From Cyclina sinensis (Eukaryota; Mollusca; Bivalvia; Venerida; Veneridae): a stretch of 64,000 nt of DNA. The notes under the pieces were generated by a model. The model made no database searches and was not told the origin of the DNA. It saw nothing but the letters and a program-made list of their open reading frames with translations. Of the stretch, positions 1-11,120 are shown piece by piece. Position 1 is the first letter of the stretch, and every line of letters starts with the position of its first letter. A program made the translations under genes and the position numbers. The stretch is from NCBI GenBank assembly GCA_012932295.1, contig JAAONU010000019.1:17183908-17247907 (forward strand). Reading direction: 5' to 3'.

Positions 1-560
1 AGTCTTCTCATTTTTTGTCAAAAACGGCTAAGCCCAGATGTCTGATATTTGGTATCGATTGTGAAATTATGGGGTCACTAAGGACCCGAAGGACCAAATG
101 CTTTAAATAGAATTTTAAAGGAAAATCCTAAAAAATGTCTTTGTCTGAAACCACAAGGCCTAGAATTCTGAAATTTGGCATAGTTTTGTGTAGTGGACCT
201 GTACCAAATTTATTAAAATTATGTCCCTTGGGTCAAAATTGACCCGTCCCAGACGTCCTATATGTATAAAATATTTAATCTTAGAAAATCTTCATGTAAG
301 AAAAAAGAAACCATAAGCTATATACCTTAGATACTTTGCATGAAACAAAGGGTGGGGTTCTCTAACAAAATTGTTCAAATGAAGCCCTGGGGTAAAACTG
401 GCACGATCCTGGGGTGGAGGGGAGCTGGTCCATTTATAAAATCGTAAAATAGTTAATCTTTGAAAAACATTCCTGTGAGAAACAGTGAGCTAAAGATCTG
501 AGATATTTTGCATGAGTATCATCTTGAAACACACTTTTATTTAAATATCGAATAGGTCAT
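1..560 (+). repeat. Bivalve-type dispersed repeat, internal part
   Basis: The stretch is built of related segments of roughly 170 bp. Each has the pattern 'gaaaccacaaggcctag', then a phrase like 'ttgtgtagtggacc', then 'tgtcccttgggtcaaaattg'. The same phrases recur at 16.4-17.1 kb, 40.9-41.6 kb and, inverted, 59.7-60.4 kb. The outer ends are not in view here: the 5' end lies left of the window. It has no coding potential that I would trust. Family identity is from memory of similar sequence in bivalve genomes. Confidence 0.6.
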
Positions 561-1700
561 TAATTGTAGAATGGTAGGTATAACCTGTAATTTCACTTCT
601 CAATCAATTGTTACGTACATTAACCAGCGTATCCGTATAACAGGAACAGAGGAGTTGTTGCACTGCTTCAGCTCCTGTATACAGTCTAAAAATAGATATT
701 CTGTACGCAAGTCTGTCTATACATTATACAAATTTGGTGCACTGCATCAACTTCTCTATTCAGTGTATAATAAATGCGACGAGCATTTCAGCCACTATTC
801 CTTATGTCTATATATATACATGACAGAGGAGCTGATGCACTGGAACATTTGTCAACAATAATGAACATAACCATTAACATTGTCCTCTAAAATATTGCTA
901 TTGATTTATCACATAATTTTGAAAAATATTGAAACTCAGTTACATATTATTGCATTTTTCAGATCAATAAATCTGATAACATGCTACAGAACTTATTTGT
1001 CTGCTTAAACTGGCAAATCAAGATTTCTTCAAATGAATTTCGAAACGTTAAGTGCAGACATTATTACGTACAAAATAAATTGCCTCAGACAGCAATAAGT
1101 ATGATGAATAACTGAAACTTAGGTCTCTTAAAAAAACATGAATTTCAACCTGTGTACTGTTTCGTCATTAGCAACAAACTACTTTCACAAACTTAAAATC
1201 TTTTAATTTACTTTAGGTGATAGTGCCATTGAATCAGAGGCATTTTAATGTACTTTATGAATAACTGATTGCTTAAAAACAATGGCTCGTTGCCCTGGTA
1301 TCGAATTGTATTGCAGAGCTTTCTTTCTGCAGCGATCATAGTAGAGTCCTTCTATGACCTGTGATCCTGTGTCAAAACGATTATTAATGGGTCTTAACAA
1401 TGTCCTATTGAGGCTTTGTCACCTGTATGAAAGAATAAACTTTGATGGGGCGCAATAGTTCAGTAATATACATAATCAAATGTACATGTGTTACTAAATG
1501 AATTTTATTTTAAAATTTATCAACCAAAGGAATGTTAATAGTAATAAAAACTAATTAATATGAAAGAGCTAAAATCATACATAATACAGTAGTTACTATA
1601 TTTTATCTGGAAAGGAATTATAGGCAGAATTCAGATATTTTGCAAGTAAATGATTGGATTGATACCCCTGCGAAATGAACCGTGACTGTTCATGAATAAT
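561..1700. other. Non-coding stretch, no recognised feature
   Basis: An open frame of 96 codons at 571-861 has no recognisable domain. It contains a loose internal repetition (GTTGCACTGCTTCAG, GGTGCACTGCATCAA, GCTGATGCACTGG), so I do not call it a gene. The rest is AT-rich with frequent stops in all frames. Confidence 0.5.
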
Positions 1701-1704
1701 TCAT

Positions 1705-2007
1705 AGTTTGCATATTTTCAAACTTCTTGATAAACTCCTCCTTCGTGATCCCCGTCTTCGGGAGAACCAACCTCTCCAGCGTTTGCAGCTTTTCTACATT
1801 TAATGCTGGTCTCGGGGTACCTGTGCACTTTACAGTTTTTTCCCATGCCTAGAGCAATTCTTGAGCTCATCATGTGTAAACAAATGTATGGCCAAAGCAG
1901 ACAGAACGTCTTGGGTGCTCTTCAAGTGTGCCACTTAATCGAGTGCTTTTTCATCTGTTTTGCACCGCTTTTTTGCCTTTTCTAAGACAGTTACACGTTC
2001 TTCAAAG
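1705..2007 (-). pseudogene. BEN-domain-like terminal exon, decayed
   Basis: On the minus strand an acceptor (ctatccag) precedes an exon that reads FEERVTVLEKAKKRC, a coiled-coil-like start. After an in-frame TAA it continues as QDVLSALAIHLFTHDELKNC. A one-base shift then leads to RPALNVEKLQTLERLVLP and TGITKEEFIKKFENMQ. This order (short coiled coil, 'LFT-DEL-NCS', then a helical K-L-LE-LV segment ending in KKFENMQ) resembles the BEN DNA/protein-interaction domain found in many invertebrate nuclear and transposon-related proteins. The stop and the frameshift mean it cannot make a full protein as written. It lies downstream, on the same strand, of the serine-rich exon at 2576-3065. A SINE sits in the intervening intron. 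BEN assignment is by eye only. Confidence 0.45.
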
Positions 2008-2235
2008 CTGGATAGCGCAAAAAATACCCGTACAGTATATATCAGTACATTATTGTAACCACTATGCCTTATACAGGTTACAGTTTTGTTAGATACAGGG
2101 TATTGATAAATAACTAACAATCAACACATTAATCATGACTTTAAATGCAATATGGTTGCTGAATATTGACCATTGATGTTGTATTGCATTTCTAATAAAA
2201 TGTGTAATTATCAGTATGTTATTTAATAAACAACT

Positions 2236-2405
2236 TGTGGCCTAGTGGCTAAGGTGTTGGCCACTCATCCCAGGTATCGTGGTTTCTAGCTCCACTGGGG
2301 TCAGACCATGATTCCTCACATGACACTAGTACTGGTTGGTTCAAGGCAGCTGACTCGAAAGTGATTAATGTAAGTTCGTAGAACTTGTTTCACAATCGAG
2401 TATAA
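2236..2405 (+). mobile_element. tRNA-derived SINE (copy 1)
   Basis: The 5' part is tRNA-like: an A-box-like GTGGCCTAGTGGCTAAGG begins at 2237 and a degenerate B box (GGTTTCTAGCTCC) lies at 2281-2293. Downstream at 2368-2387 is a core, ATGTAAGTTCGTAGAACTTG, that recurs in the SINEs at 13.3 kb and 54.8 kb. The tail is AT-rich. The tRNA head no longer has a perfect B box, so it is probably an old copy. It sits in an intron of the minus-strand gene fragment around it. Confidence 0.65.
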
Positions 2406-2575
2406 ATAAATATGTTTAAATCTAATAAACACTTTTAGTTATCCTGTTAAACAATAAAATATTTAATGAACATAATAACCTATATCTTGATTAATTTATT
2501 CATTTATGTTAACAAATGAATGTCCTGAGCAAGTTTATAATTCAGTTGATAAAACTACCAAAAACTGTACCATTT

Positions 2576-3065
2576 ACAAAGATTCTTTGCGTTTCACTCT
2601 TTCAGCTTGACTTGATGATGGTTCTGACTGGCTTGAAGGCACAGATGGGTTACCTGGCCAACTATCTGATAGCAGGTGTGACACCGGTGACCCACCGGAT
2701 GACCCATTATGCTGGAGCTGAGATGGGTTTCTTGCTGAAGTGAACGCATCTGACAGACTACCTGATAGCGGTGACACTGTTGAGCGAGTGGAAGGCTCAT
2801 TACACTGAAGCTGAGATGGGTTTCTTGATAAAGTGGATGCATCTGACAGACTACCTGATAGCGGCGACACTGGTGAGGGACTGGAAGGCTCATTACACTG
2901 AAGCTGAGATGGGTTTCTTGATGAAGTGGACGCATCTGACAGACTACCTGATATCGGTGACACTGTTAAGCGACTGGAAGGCTCCCTAAGCTGAAGCCGA
3001 GTTTGGTTTCTTGTTGAAGTGGACGCATCAGACAGACTACTGGACAATGGCAATCCACCAGACGG
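2576..3065 (-). CDS. Serine-rich tandem-repeat exon of a BEN-like gene
   Basis: The exon opens after an acceptor (cgtatttag) and closes at a donor (gtaaat). It is open throughout, about 163 codons. It contains about four 31-residue repeats of the form SP-SGSLSDASTSSRNPSQLQ followed by NEPS and a variable PSPV-like stretch, then ends in a basic tail (ERVKRKES). DNA units are about 93 bp. Low complexity and Ser/Pro/Asn/Gln richness suggest a disordered nuclear linker. Joining its last two bases to the exon at 2007 keeps the BEN-like frame open for the first 20 or so codons. The phase with the upstream exon at 3413-3509 does not match, so either an exon is missing or there is an indel. Frames on the plus strand here are shadows of the repeat. 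Confidence 0.5.
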
Positions 3066-3412
3066 CTAAATACGCTGAAGTTGACCAGCTGCTAAAGAAA
3101 CACAATCTTCATTTTATATTATTCATGTTGCAAAAATGTACTTATACACATATTTTACAGAAAATATTTTTATAAAAAAAAATTGTTACCTAAATATGAT
3201 GCAGGAAATTGGTCAATTGCCAAATTTTATACAGGTCAGTTCGAATAAAAGCTTCCCAACCATTGATACCAAGTTTGATTTCCCATATTTTGCTGATAAA
3301 AATTAAATGAATTAAGCCACCAATACAAGGGACCAATTTAAGCCAATCATCCCAGTAAACTTAAAATGCTATCATCAGACTTACAGATTACAATATAACA
3401 TTAATTACTTAC

Positions 3413-3509
3413 CAGCCTCTTTTGCCAACTGCTGTTTGTTTCACATCAGTGTATTGGTATTGGTACTTTGGAGGAAGTTTTGCTTGAGTATTCAGGTACT
3501 TTCTGCTGG
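3413..3509 (-). CDS. Putative upstream exon of the BEN-like gene
   Basis: This short exon is bounded on the minus strand by a strong acceptor (ttatttacag) and a strong donor (gtaagt). One frame is open: SRKYLNTQAKLPPKYQY, then TDVKQTAVGKRG. I recognise no domain. It is assigned to the same gene as the serine-rich exon only by strand, spacing and splice sites. The phase mismatch with the next exon argues for caution. Confidence 0.35.
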
Positions 3510-5392
3510 CTGTAAATAAAATTGTTACATTACAGACATGCGGAATTGACATCGACCGGTTTGCTTAGAGAATTTGTACAAGCCACAAGAATGAAAATAA
3601 GATTAAAACAGTGAAAATCAATGAAAAACATTCAACGGACATTGAAACAAACATTTTGAAATAAACATGTGAATAATCTTGTCATAAAAGAAATATACTG
3701 TTAAATTTTTTTTATTACTATTATGATAGTTTATCATTGCATATGAAACATGTCAAATACACATATATTCTTTTTTAGACATTAAATGTTATTGCTATTT
3801 GATCGTCTTCGTGTTCTTGTTTTCTTATTTGTAATTTAATAGATAGCATAGATAAATAATTGTCAAATAATGCATATACTTATCATTGCATAAAGATAAA
3901 GACCTCCACATAACCATTTTACATATAATATATAGCATACTAAAGCGTAATCCCAGCACTGTATCCCAGTGTCAATTTCAATAATTCTCTTGAAACTTTA
4001 AAAAAAAAATCTAAATCTCTATAGTAATTTATAAAATATAGGGGACGAGTTAGGGGACGAGATGACCAAAAAGGTGACGAGCTGACCACGGGACGAGTTC
4101 GCTTGAAATCTTTAACTGGACTAATTTCTCTGTTTATGTCTCTTGCTATAAAACTTGTGTATGCAATAAACAAAACTTCTTTTAATGAGCATTTACTTGT
4201 TTTAATGTTATAATATAATCATAATAATTCATTTTAATTATTGTTTGTTTGTAAAATTGTTATTAATACCTATAGTTTACAAGTACATAATAACATTTTT
4301 AATATAATTACAAAATACTATTAATTACTGTTGCAGATAAAAGTTTGTTTTTGGGTCAAAATGTCTAAGATAATACTTTGGTTTAGGTGTCCTGTGTGGT
4401 CGAAGTGTCTTTGGGGTAGAATTATCTTCGGTTGAAAAATTTTTGGGGTCGAAGTGTTCTAGATTTGAAAATTATAGTAGAATTTACAAATTAACAACAT
4501 AAAATTACCGTTCTTAAATGTGCGACCATGTATGAACCACATTGAAATGTCTACATCGTTATTCAATCAAAACTGCACCATGTGGCACAGTCATGTGCTT
4601 TGATGCAGAATACTTACAATGAATTTCAAAGATGACTGCTTCGTAGGATTTTTTTATTAAACTGCGCAAATACCAGCTCCCCTTCTGTGTAGTCATCCTT
4701 AATTGGTTTCAGAATACGGATTTTATCTATTACTGATAGAAAACGATCTTCCTGTTGCACAAGATGGAAAAGTTGCAAGCCCGCCACATTCAACTGATTT
4801 CTCACTCTGACGTCACGGCAGGAGTATTCCGGAGAAAGTCGAAGTCACACGATTCTAGGGTGGGTCGCTTATGTTTTCAATGCATGTTACATATCAATGT
4901 TTTTTATCGATAAAATTTTAATAATAGATAGTTAAAGCTTGTTTTGATAAATTCTAAAATGTAGGAGAATGGAAAACACTTGCCTTATATTCGGATGTTT
5001 GCATTTCGGATCGGCAGAATTTTGATGGGATCTGAGAGTAGCATCTGACGTAAAATAAAGCTTTAGGCAGAAATAAGATAGACAAATTAAAATATCTTAT
5101 TCTTTTAGTTCAATATCACTGTATAGAAAGGAAACCCCATAGGCTAAATTTGGTTTGACCAGTTTTAAAGACTGCTTTTTATTGTTGTCAAACCTTTACG
5201 CCTACTTTTAACTGCCATTTTTATGAACAGATTTCTCAGCCACACTGTCTGTGTTGAAGGTCGAATTGTCTTTAACATGTTGACATGTATTCGTTAAAAT
5301 TGACACATATCGAGAGAATATATATTTTATATCTACAGTACAGCTCATTACAGTTCTTATCTTCTTACTGTCTCCAACTTTCCTATTTACAG
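3510..5392. other. Intergenic, with GACGAG motif patch and CRE site
   Basis: No gene is seen. Around 4036-4110 the motif GGACGAG or GTGACGAG occurs four times, interleaved with 'ATGACCA' or 'CTGACCAC'. Around 4345-4460 a related 'GGTCGAAGTGT' phrase recurs. A palindromic TGACGTCA lies at 4808-4815, about 600 bp upstream of the first exon of the transposase gene. Whether it drives that gene is unknown. Confidence 0.45.
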
Positions 5393-5404
5393 GTAGCTGC
5401 CACA

Positions 5405-5550
5405 ATGTCAGTTGTATTGAGCAAAAATGATCACTCCTTGGAAACATGTGGGGACGGCCAAAGATGGTTCGAATGTCAGCTATGTAAACGGAGGGTGAAG
5501 TCAAAACGTTCTGAACTGAGTCACTTGTTTAAACAACATGGCTTGTGTAG
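5405..5550 (+). pseudogene. First coding exon of tnp2-like gene: C2H2 finger
   Basis: An acceptor (cctatttacag) ends at 5392. An ATG follows at 5405 and a donor (gtgtac) begins at 5551. The exon encodes a short acidic start, then FECQLCKRRVKSKRSELS followed by HLFKQH, a C-x2-C-x12-H-x4-H zinc finger. Zinc fingers at the N terminus are common in DNA transposases, where they bind element ends. The next exon in line (5820-5948) has a stop in each sensible phase, so the gene cannot be read through. Confidence 0.5.
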
Positions 5551-5819
5551 GTGTACGTTTTATATTGGCTTCTATTCTATTACCAGTACCTATTTCTATT
5601 TAAAATAATGGTGATTATGCACCATATTATGGTATAGAATACATTGGCAATCATTCCACCATAGCCTTCTGGAACAGTAATCTGCAAAAACATCCGCAAA
5701 ATGGTTTACAAAGTTAAGTTTGTTGAATATAATAATGAGAAAAAAACAAAATCAGAAAAAAGTTTTATTGAAACCTAAAGAACATTTTCCCCTGGTGATA
5801 GTGCCATGTGTGCTTTCAG

Positions 5820-5948
5820 CTCCAGTTAAGCCAACTAATAAATGATACCTCACTGACGAAAGCAAGGCAGTGCCGCGAAGTACCAAATACAGGTGGAAAT
5901 CCCCAAAAACTAGAAAGTCTCTTCAATTTGGTGAAAGTAATATTGGAG
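5820..5948 (+). pseudogene. Second exon of tnp2-like gene, with stop
   Basis: The exon is bounded by an acceptor (gtgctttcag) and a donor (ggaggtaaac). The best frame reads PVKPTNK, a TGA stop, then YLTDESKAVPRSTKYRWKSP and a basic KTRKSLQFGES. The basic, Lys/Arg-rich character fits a linker between zinc-binding modules. A single stop and a phase conflict with the preceding exon show decay. Confidence 0.4.
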
Positions 5949-6182
5949 GTAAACATTTTTATTGAGATAAAATTTTCTTGTTTATGTCTCCTGCCAACAC
6001 AGTTTGCGCTTTTGTGAAAACTTGTTCAGTTGAAGTATGCATGGCTATTATTTCAACTACTTTTATTCAAGTCATATTATGTTACATTTGGGATGTAGGT
6101 TAATGAGGTAGAATATGAGGCTTATACATATAACATTACTTGTCTTTTTGGATTTACACATTTTATATACTGCTTGTTTTAG

Positions 6183-6697
6183 ATTGTTCACCTAGTATCC
6201 TGAGCACTACACTAAAAGATGATGAAGATTATGAATTAAACCATGAACCAATGAAACTGTCAGGATCTGGAAGTCTCTCATCTTAAGACAGTGATGCACT
6301 TAGCACTTCATCAAGAGTCACATCTTGTACAGCTTCTTCAGAGAGTGGGATGTCAGATTTGGAAATCTCCAATGAAATTTCAAAGACAAGAGCTTTCATG
6401 TTGCTCAACTGTTTTAAGAAACACAGTTGAACCTCTAGGGCATGCAGTGATATTCGAAGGACAATGAGACACATACAACCTTCATTGAGAGATAACCCAC
6501 TATTATATTAGAACAAAGTTCTCTCTTACGCACCGCAACTAACTACACTGAATTTCAATACTGCAGTAAATGTGAATGCATATTTCCTAGGCATGGGCAG
6601 AACCTTCATTGTGAAACTGAAAATTGTGGCGGTGTAGTCAAAAGTTTCAGGTTGGCTGATGTAAAGATATTGTTAAAAACTCTTCTGCAAGCTCCAG
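6183..6697 (+). pseudogene. Third exon of tnp2-like gene: acidic region and zinc ribbon
   Basis: After an acceptor (gttttag) the frame reads an acidic, serine-rich region with a TAA at about 6284 and a TGA at about 6427. It continues as SESGMSDLEISNEI. After a frame change comes a zinc-ribbon-like segment: YCSKCECIFP, then HCETENCGGVV, then ADVKILLKTLLQAP before the donor (gtgaag). Cys-x2-Cys pairs ahead of the catalytic region match the layout of metazoan tnp2-like proteins as I know them. Two or more stops and one frameshift make it non-functional. Confidence 0.45.
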
Positions 6698-6894
6698 GTG
6701 AAGATAATTGTATTGCTTCATTGAATACAATATTATTATAATGATAGCATTTGTACTCATTGTGTACCTTTCTGTCGTGTTTGTAACCATCTTATCCTTG
6801 AGAACAACATTTTAAGCACTATAAATGGTGTGTGCACATTTTTTACCCACGCCTTGATTTGGACTTAATATTAAAATGGAGTCTGGTTGTGAGT

Positions 6895-7592
6895 ATCATT
6901 ATCACCTAATGTGGTTTTAAGATCAACAGAGTATGGTCAGGGTGAGCTTATAGGATCGTTGAATGTCTGTCGTTCGTCCACATTTAGTTCGATAACACTA
7001 GTGATCACAGTTTTGGTTGGACCTTCATTAACTTTGTCAAAATGTTTTACTCGACGAAATGCAGGTCAGATTCGAATATGGGTCATATCGGGTCAAAAAA
7101 TTGTTCACCCGGTCAAGTCAAAAGAAAACGTTGTTAATACTCTAGACATCATAATTTTGATTTAATATTCAAGACACTTTGTAAGAATGTTTATCTAAAT
7201 TATATGCAGGTTAAGTTGAAATATAGGTGGACTCCTGCCTAAATTAGGTCACTAGGTCAAAACAGCAAAAAAACCTTGTAAACATTTTAGAGGTCACAGT
7301 TTTGATGTGATATTCATCAAACATTGTCATAATGTTTTTCTCTACGATATACAAGTCAAGGTTGAACATGGGTCATCTCCATTCTAAAACTAGGTCACTA
7401 GGTCAAAACTGAAGAAACTTTTTAACACTCTTGAGGCAACAATTTTGTTGTAATCTTCATCAAATGTAGTCAGAATGTTTATAAGATACAGTTCAAGTTC
7501 TTGTTTCAAATTTTATCAGAATGCTATATTAAAGTAAAACTGAACAATTTGACTCAGGCAAGCGATAAAGGGCCATCATGGCCCTCTTGTTT
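6895..7592 (+). repeat. Bivalve-type dispersed repeat, near-complete copy
   Basis: The copy is inserted in the intron between the third and fourth exons of the transposase remnant. It begins around the degenerate start 'ggtcagggtgagctta'. It runs through several 'aggtcactaggtcaaaac' units and ends with a palindromic hairpin GGGCCATCATGGCCC followed by CTCTTGTTT at 7572-7592. The same terminal phrase ends the copy at 17.15 kb. There is no trustworthy coding sequence. Confidence 0.65.
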
Positions 7593-7834
7593 AAAGTAGT
7601 GCCTTCACACGGACATTCTTTAATGCATTGTAGGGAGAATAAATGTTTACAAAATTCTTGCTCTTTTGTAGGAGTGCTTCAGTATATCATGGAGCAAAAT
7701 TAATCCTATAATATATAAACTTAAAATGACGCAGTTAGTGCAAATAATTCACAGAATTTAAACAAATGTTAGCTTGGAACTTTCATTGTACTAATGTAAG
7801 TTAGCTAGTTGACTTGTTTTTCATTTTATTTCAG

Positions 7835-9293
7835 GAATTATTGAAGATAATAAGAAAACGAAAAGAAATATAGAAGAGCAGCTTCAATCCAGCACACTAA
7901 CTGACATACATGATGGCGAGTTATAAACACAACATGCTTTACATATACAAACGCGTTAAACTCTTCACGACAAATAATACATCTTACCGCTATTCTAAAC
8001 ACAGATGGTGTAAACCTATACTCCTCTTCTAAGGTTGAATTATGGCCTGTATTTCTTGCCATAAATTAATTGAGTCCTGCCATGAGAATTTTCAAGGGAA
8101 AATATCCTTTGGCTTGTGGCAAGGTAAAGGAAAGCCACCATTCAAGAAATACTTTAAATGCATTAGCGAAGATATTAACTCTTTGACACAGAATGGTTTT
8201 GAGATGGGCCTGTAACAGTATTTTGGGCCGTTTTAGGCATTACCTTGGACTTGCCAGCTAAGGCTGGAGTGTTGAATATGACTTTGTATAATGGTATTAA
8301 TGCATGCATCACTTGTGAGAAGCCAGGGATCACTGTGGCTCAAGGTCGAGATCACTGTAGAAGCTTTCCATACAGACCCTCATTTTCTCGCTATCCCACC
8401 ATTATCTGCAAATGTACTACAATAAATGAATGCTGCTTCCGATAAAAAGGCAAAAAGGTTTCAAAGGTGTATCTGGTCTTGCATATTTATCAAAATTTGA
8501 TTTAGTGCATGGTACTGTGCCAGTTTTATATGCACTGTGTCCTCTTAGGTATTGTGAAAACACTTATGAGCAAATGGTTCCCTCCAGTTAAAGTGGGAGA
8601 GACTATTTTGTTGGAAAACACATTAAACAGGTTTCAGATAGACTTCTCAAGATTAACCCCCCCCCCCAATTATATTGAGCGCTTACCACGTGACCTTGAA
8701 AATCATTATACTTATTTGAAAGCAACTGAACTTCAAGCGTTTTTGCTTTATTATGCTGTGCCTTGTCTGTATGGGATTCTAGATGAAAGATTCTTGCAAC
8801 ATTTTGCCTTGCTTTCTGAGGCAATATTTATATGCTTGCAGACAACATAACATCAATGTACCTTGAACGATCTGAATTTCTCCTAGATAAATTTTACTCT
8901 CAGTTTAGTGAATTATATTGTGAAAGAAGCTGTGGCCTTAATGTACACAATGCTTGTCAACATATGCCGGAGTATGTCAGAAAACTTGGTCCGGTATGGG
9001 GTTGGAGTTGCTTTGCATTTGAAGATGCTAATTCAATGATCTTGCAGTCAGCACATGGAACAGGAGATGTAGTTAAACAAGCACTGAGAAAACAAGAAAT
9101 TGCCATCTACATCCGTTCATCAGATGAAATTAGAGCAGCTACCCAAATACGATCTAAAGTTACGTACCTTGCACAATACTGTGAAGTTCTTGGATCATTA
9201 AAGCCAGTTGGAAACAGCTTCCCAGATAATATTATGGAATATCTTGGTGTTGAAATGTCTCAAAAAAGTTCAGAGAATTATTGTGAATGTTGA
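7835..9293 (+). pseudogene. tnp2-like (CACTA/EnSpm) transposase core, decayed
   Basis: This large exon follows a clear acceptor (tttatttcag). Spread over several frames it shows the blocks of a DDE transposase of the tnp2 type. NTDGVNLYSSSKVELWPV begins near 7998 and its Asp is the likely first catalytic acid. LWQGKGKPPFKKYF follows, then LDLPAKAGVLNMTLYNG and ITCEKPGITVAQGR (Cys pair). Next are GFKGVSGLAYL, MHCVLLGIVKTLMSKW, PNYIERLPRDLENHY, ATELQAFLLYYAVPCL, CGLNVHNACQHMPEYV and FEDANSMILQSAHGTGDV. The block order matches the family. At least three frameshifts and stops, one beside a run of ten C at about 8658, rule out activity. Terminal CACTA-type repeats were not found. Confidence 0.65.
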
Positions 9294-9428
9294 AAAAAAT
9301 TTATTGTGCTGAATATTCAAGAATGAAACGGAGAAACTGCCATTCAGTGCTTCATTCTGGAGTATGGTCTTGTACAGTATTTTGTACTGACTCTTCACAC
9401 CAACTTAGTTCATGCAGTTTTAAAGGAA

Positions 9429-9626
9429 ATGCATTCAAATGTTAATTCATGGCTGGGCACTTTCGAGGCAGCAAAGCATTTAAACCCAGTTGTTCAAACT
9501 AATTCTGTGCATGTTGTGTCAGCTGATAAACTACAACATACACTGCTATTTATTGATTTAGAAAACAGATTTGAGGCTGTTGTTGTTAAGAAGCCAAATT
9601 GTCATGGTCATGCAATTTTAAAATAA
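9429..9626 (+). pseudogene. Probable C-terminal piece of tnp2-like gene
   Basis: A 65-codon open frame with VVSADKLQHTLLFIDLENRF and VVVKKPNCHGHAILK ends at a TAA. It lies 135 bp downstream of the transposase core on the same strand. Its beta-rich look fits a C-terminal domain, but I have no firm family match. Confidence 0.3.
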
Positions 9627-10299
9627 TGTTTTGTGAATAGATTAGCAGTTTGTGTATAGTTCTAACTATTGAAGGAACAGACTGATGCCATGTTTATTAT
9701 AGGTCATTATATGCGATAAGGGAAGTTCTGGAAGCCTTGTTCTATCAGAATTTAGTTTATTTGATTGCACACTGCTAGAATTTTTTGTGTTTTAAATGAT
9801 GTTTTGGAAGAACATGTCATATATAAAAGCACCATATTTTTGCAATTATATTAATCTGTGATCTGAAATCATTGATAGGATGTTTTTTTAACAGTTAAGT
9901 ATAAAAAAAATAATCATTGAAATTCCATAGAAGAACGGGAAGAAGATATTTGAAATTTTAATATTTTTGATACAGTTGTACACCAGTTGTAAGGTTTAAT
10001 TGTTCTTTTGTGTACAATTTATGGCATCTATAAAAAAATTATCTTTAGTATACAAAAATGTACACACACATAGGAGAGTATTTTGAGCATCATATTTTAT
10101 CATTGATATTCATTAGATTTTGTTTTGACATGTTTTAATCAGTTTGCATTTCTGACAGTGTTAAGATGTCTGTCAGGACATAATAAACTGATATGTTTTT
10201 TATTATTATTTCCAGTGCTATGTTTTGTGTTTAAGGATTGGATACTTTTGAAAATAAATTGGTTTAATAGTTTGGCTATTAATGGACTATAACAGACCT
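9627..10299. other. Non-coding 3' flank
   Basis: AT-rich sequence with no open frame of note. An AATAAA lies near 10182 and could be the old polyadenylation signal of the transposase gene. Confidence 0.35.
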
Positions 10300-10620
10300 A
10301 AGTATGGTTCATGAAATATTCATGACATTTTCATTAACCTTTTTAATGGATAAATAAAGGACTATGAGTTATTCTTAAACAGTTCAAGAAAAGACTTTGA
10401 TTCATGAAATGTGCATGATTTCTTTGGAAGTGTCAGGTCATGAATAAATCAAGGACTCTGAACTATTCTTAAATAGTTCTTGAAGAGTTCATGAACACCC
10501 TTAAAGAACGGTTCATGTACAAAAGTTCTTAACTTGTATCATGAATAAATTATAACAAGTTCATGAACAATTCTTGAATGTATTGAAATATTCATGATTT
10601 CATGAACTCGATTTCGCAAT
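10300..10620. repeat. Cluster of TTCATGA(A) palindromes
   Basis: Within about 320 bp the palindromic words TTCATGAA, GTTCATGAAC or close relatives (ATCATGAAT, GTCATGAAT, TTCATGTAC) occur about ten times. They are interspersed with 'agttcttgaaga' and 'ttcttgaatg' phrases. Spacing is irregular, so it is not a simple tandem array. It could be the decayed terminal region of a DNA element. There is no coding frame. Confidence 0.5.
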
Positions 10621-11040
10621 ATAAGTATACAATACAAGTAATGTATGTATCAAATGTAAAATTGTCTTTTCACTGATAAAATATGAGGCCACACGCAGTA
10701 TTTTTCTCTCTCAAGTTGCACAAAAGTTTACATTTATTAAAATGCCGTATGAAATTAAGTCATTGCCTGGTGCAATTTACATCCCAAATGTATAGTATGG
10801 ATTCTTTCAATATGTTTCGCTTTCTTTTTGGAGTTTATTCAAATAAACAATTAACAATTATTTTAATGAAGAGTCACTTTGAGCAATCATTGTAATTTGA
10901 CATAAAATGATTGTACCTTCAGAATGTAGTAGTTGTATAGTTGTATAGTTGTATCTGAAAACTTATTTATTTAAACTGTTCTACAGCTAAATACAGTGTA
11001 GCTTGACTGCTTTATGTGTGACTGTGTAAATAGCTTATGA
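10621..11040. other. Non-coding stretch
   Basis: An open frame of 70 codons at 10683-10895 has no recognisable motif and ordinary AT-rich composition. Apart from three tandem copies of AGTTGTAT near 10925 I see nothing. Confidence 0.4.
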
Positions 11041-11114
11041 ACTCTGTAAAGCGCAATAGAATATTGATAAATAATTTTTGCGCTATACAAATGTATTTGT
11101 ATTTGTATTTGTAT
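11041..11114 (+). mobile_element. 3' tail of a LINE or SINE with ATTTGT repeats
   Basis: The phrase TTTTGCGCTATACAAATG followed by four ATTTGT units is the form taken by 3' ends of several invertebrate non-LTR retroposons. The body of the element is not recognisable upstream, so this is probably a severely 5'-truncated insertion. Confidence 0.45.
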
Positions 11115-11120
11115 CTATGT

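Noticed and set aside
571..861. 96-codon open frame as a gene
   Set aside because: No domain, splice context or protein-like composition, and it holds loose DNA repeats. It is most likely chance.
2236..2310. tRNA genes at the SINE heads (also 13175, 35506 and 54640)
   Set aside because: Acceptor stems do not pair and each head runs into SINE or repeat sequence. They are tRNA-derived promoters only.
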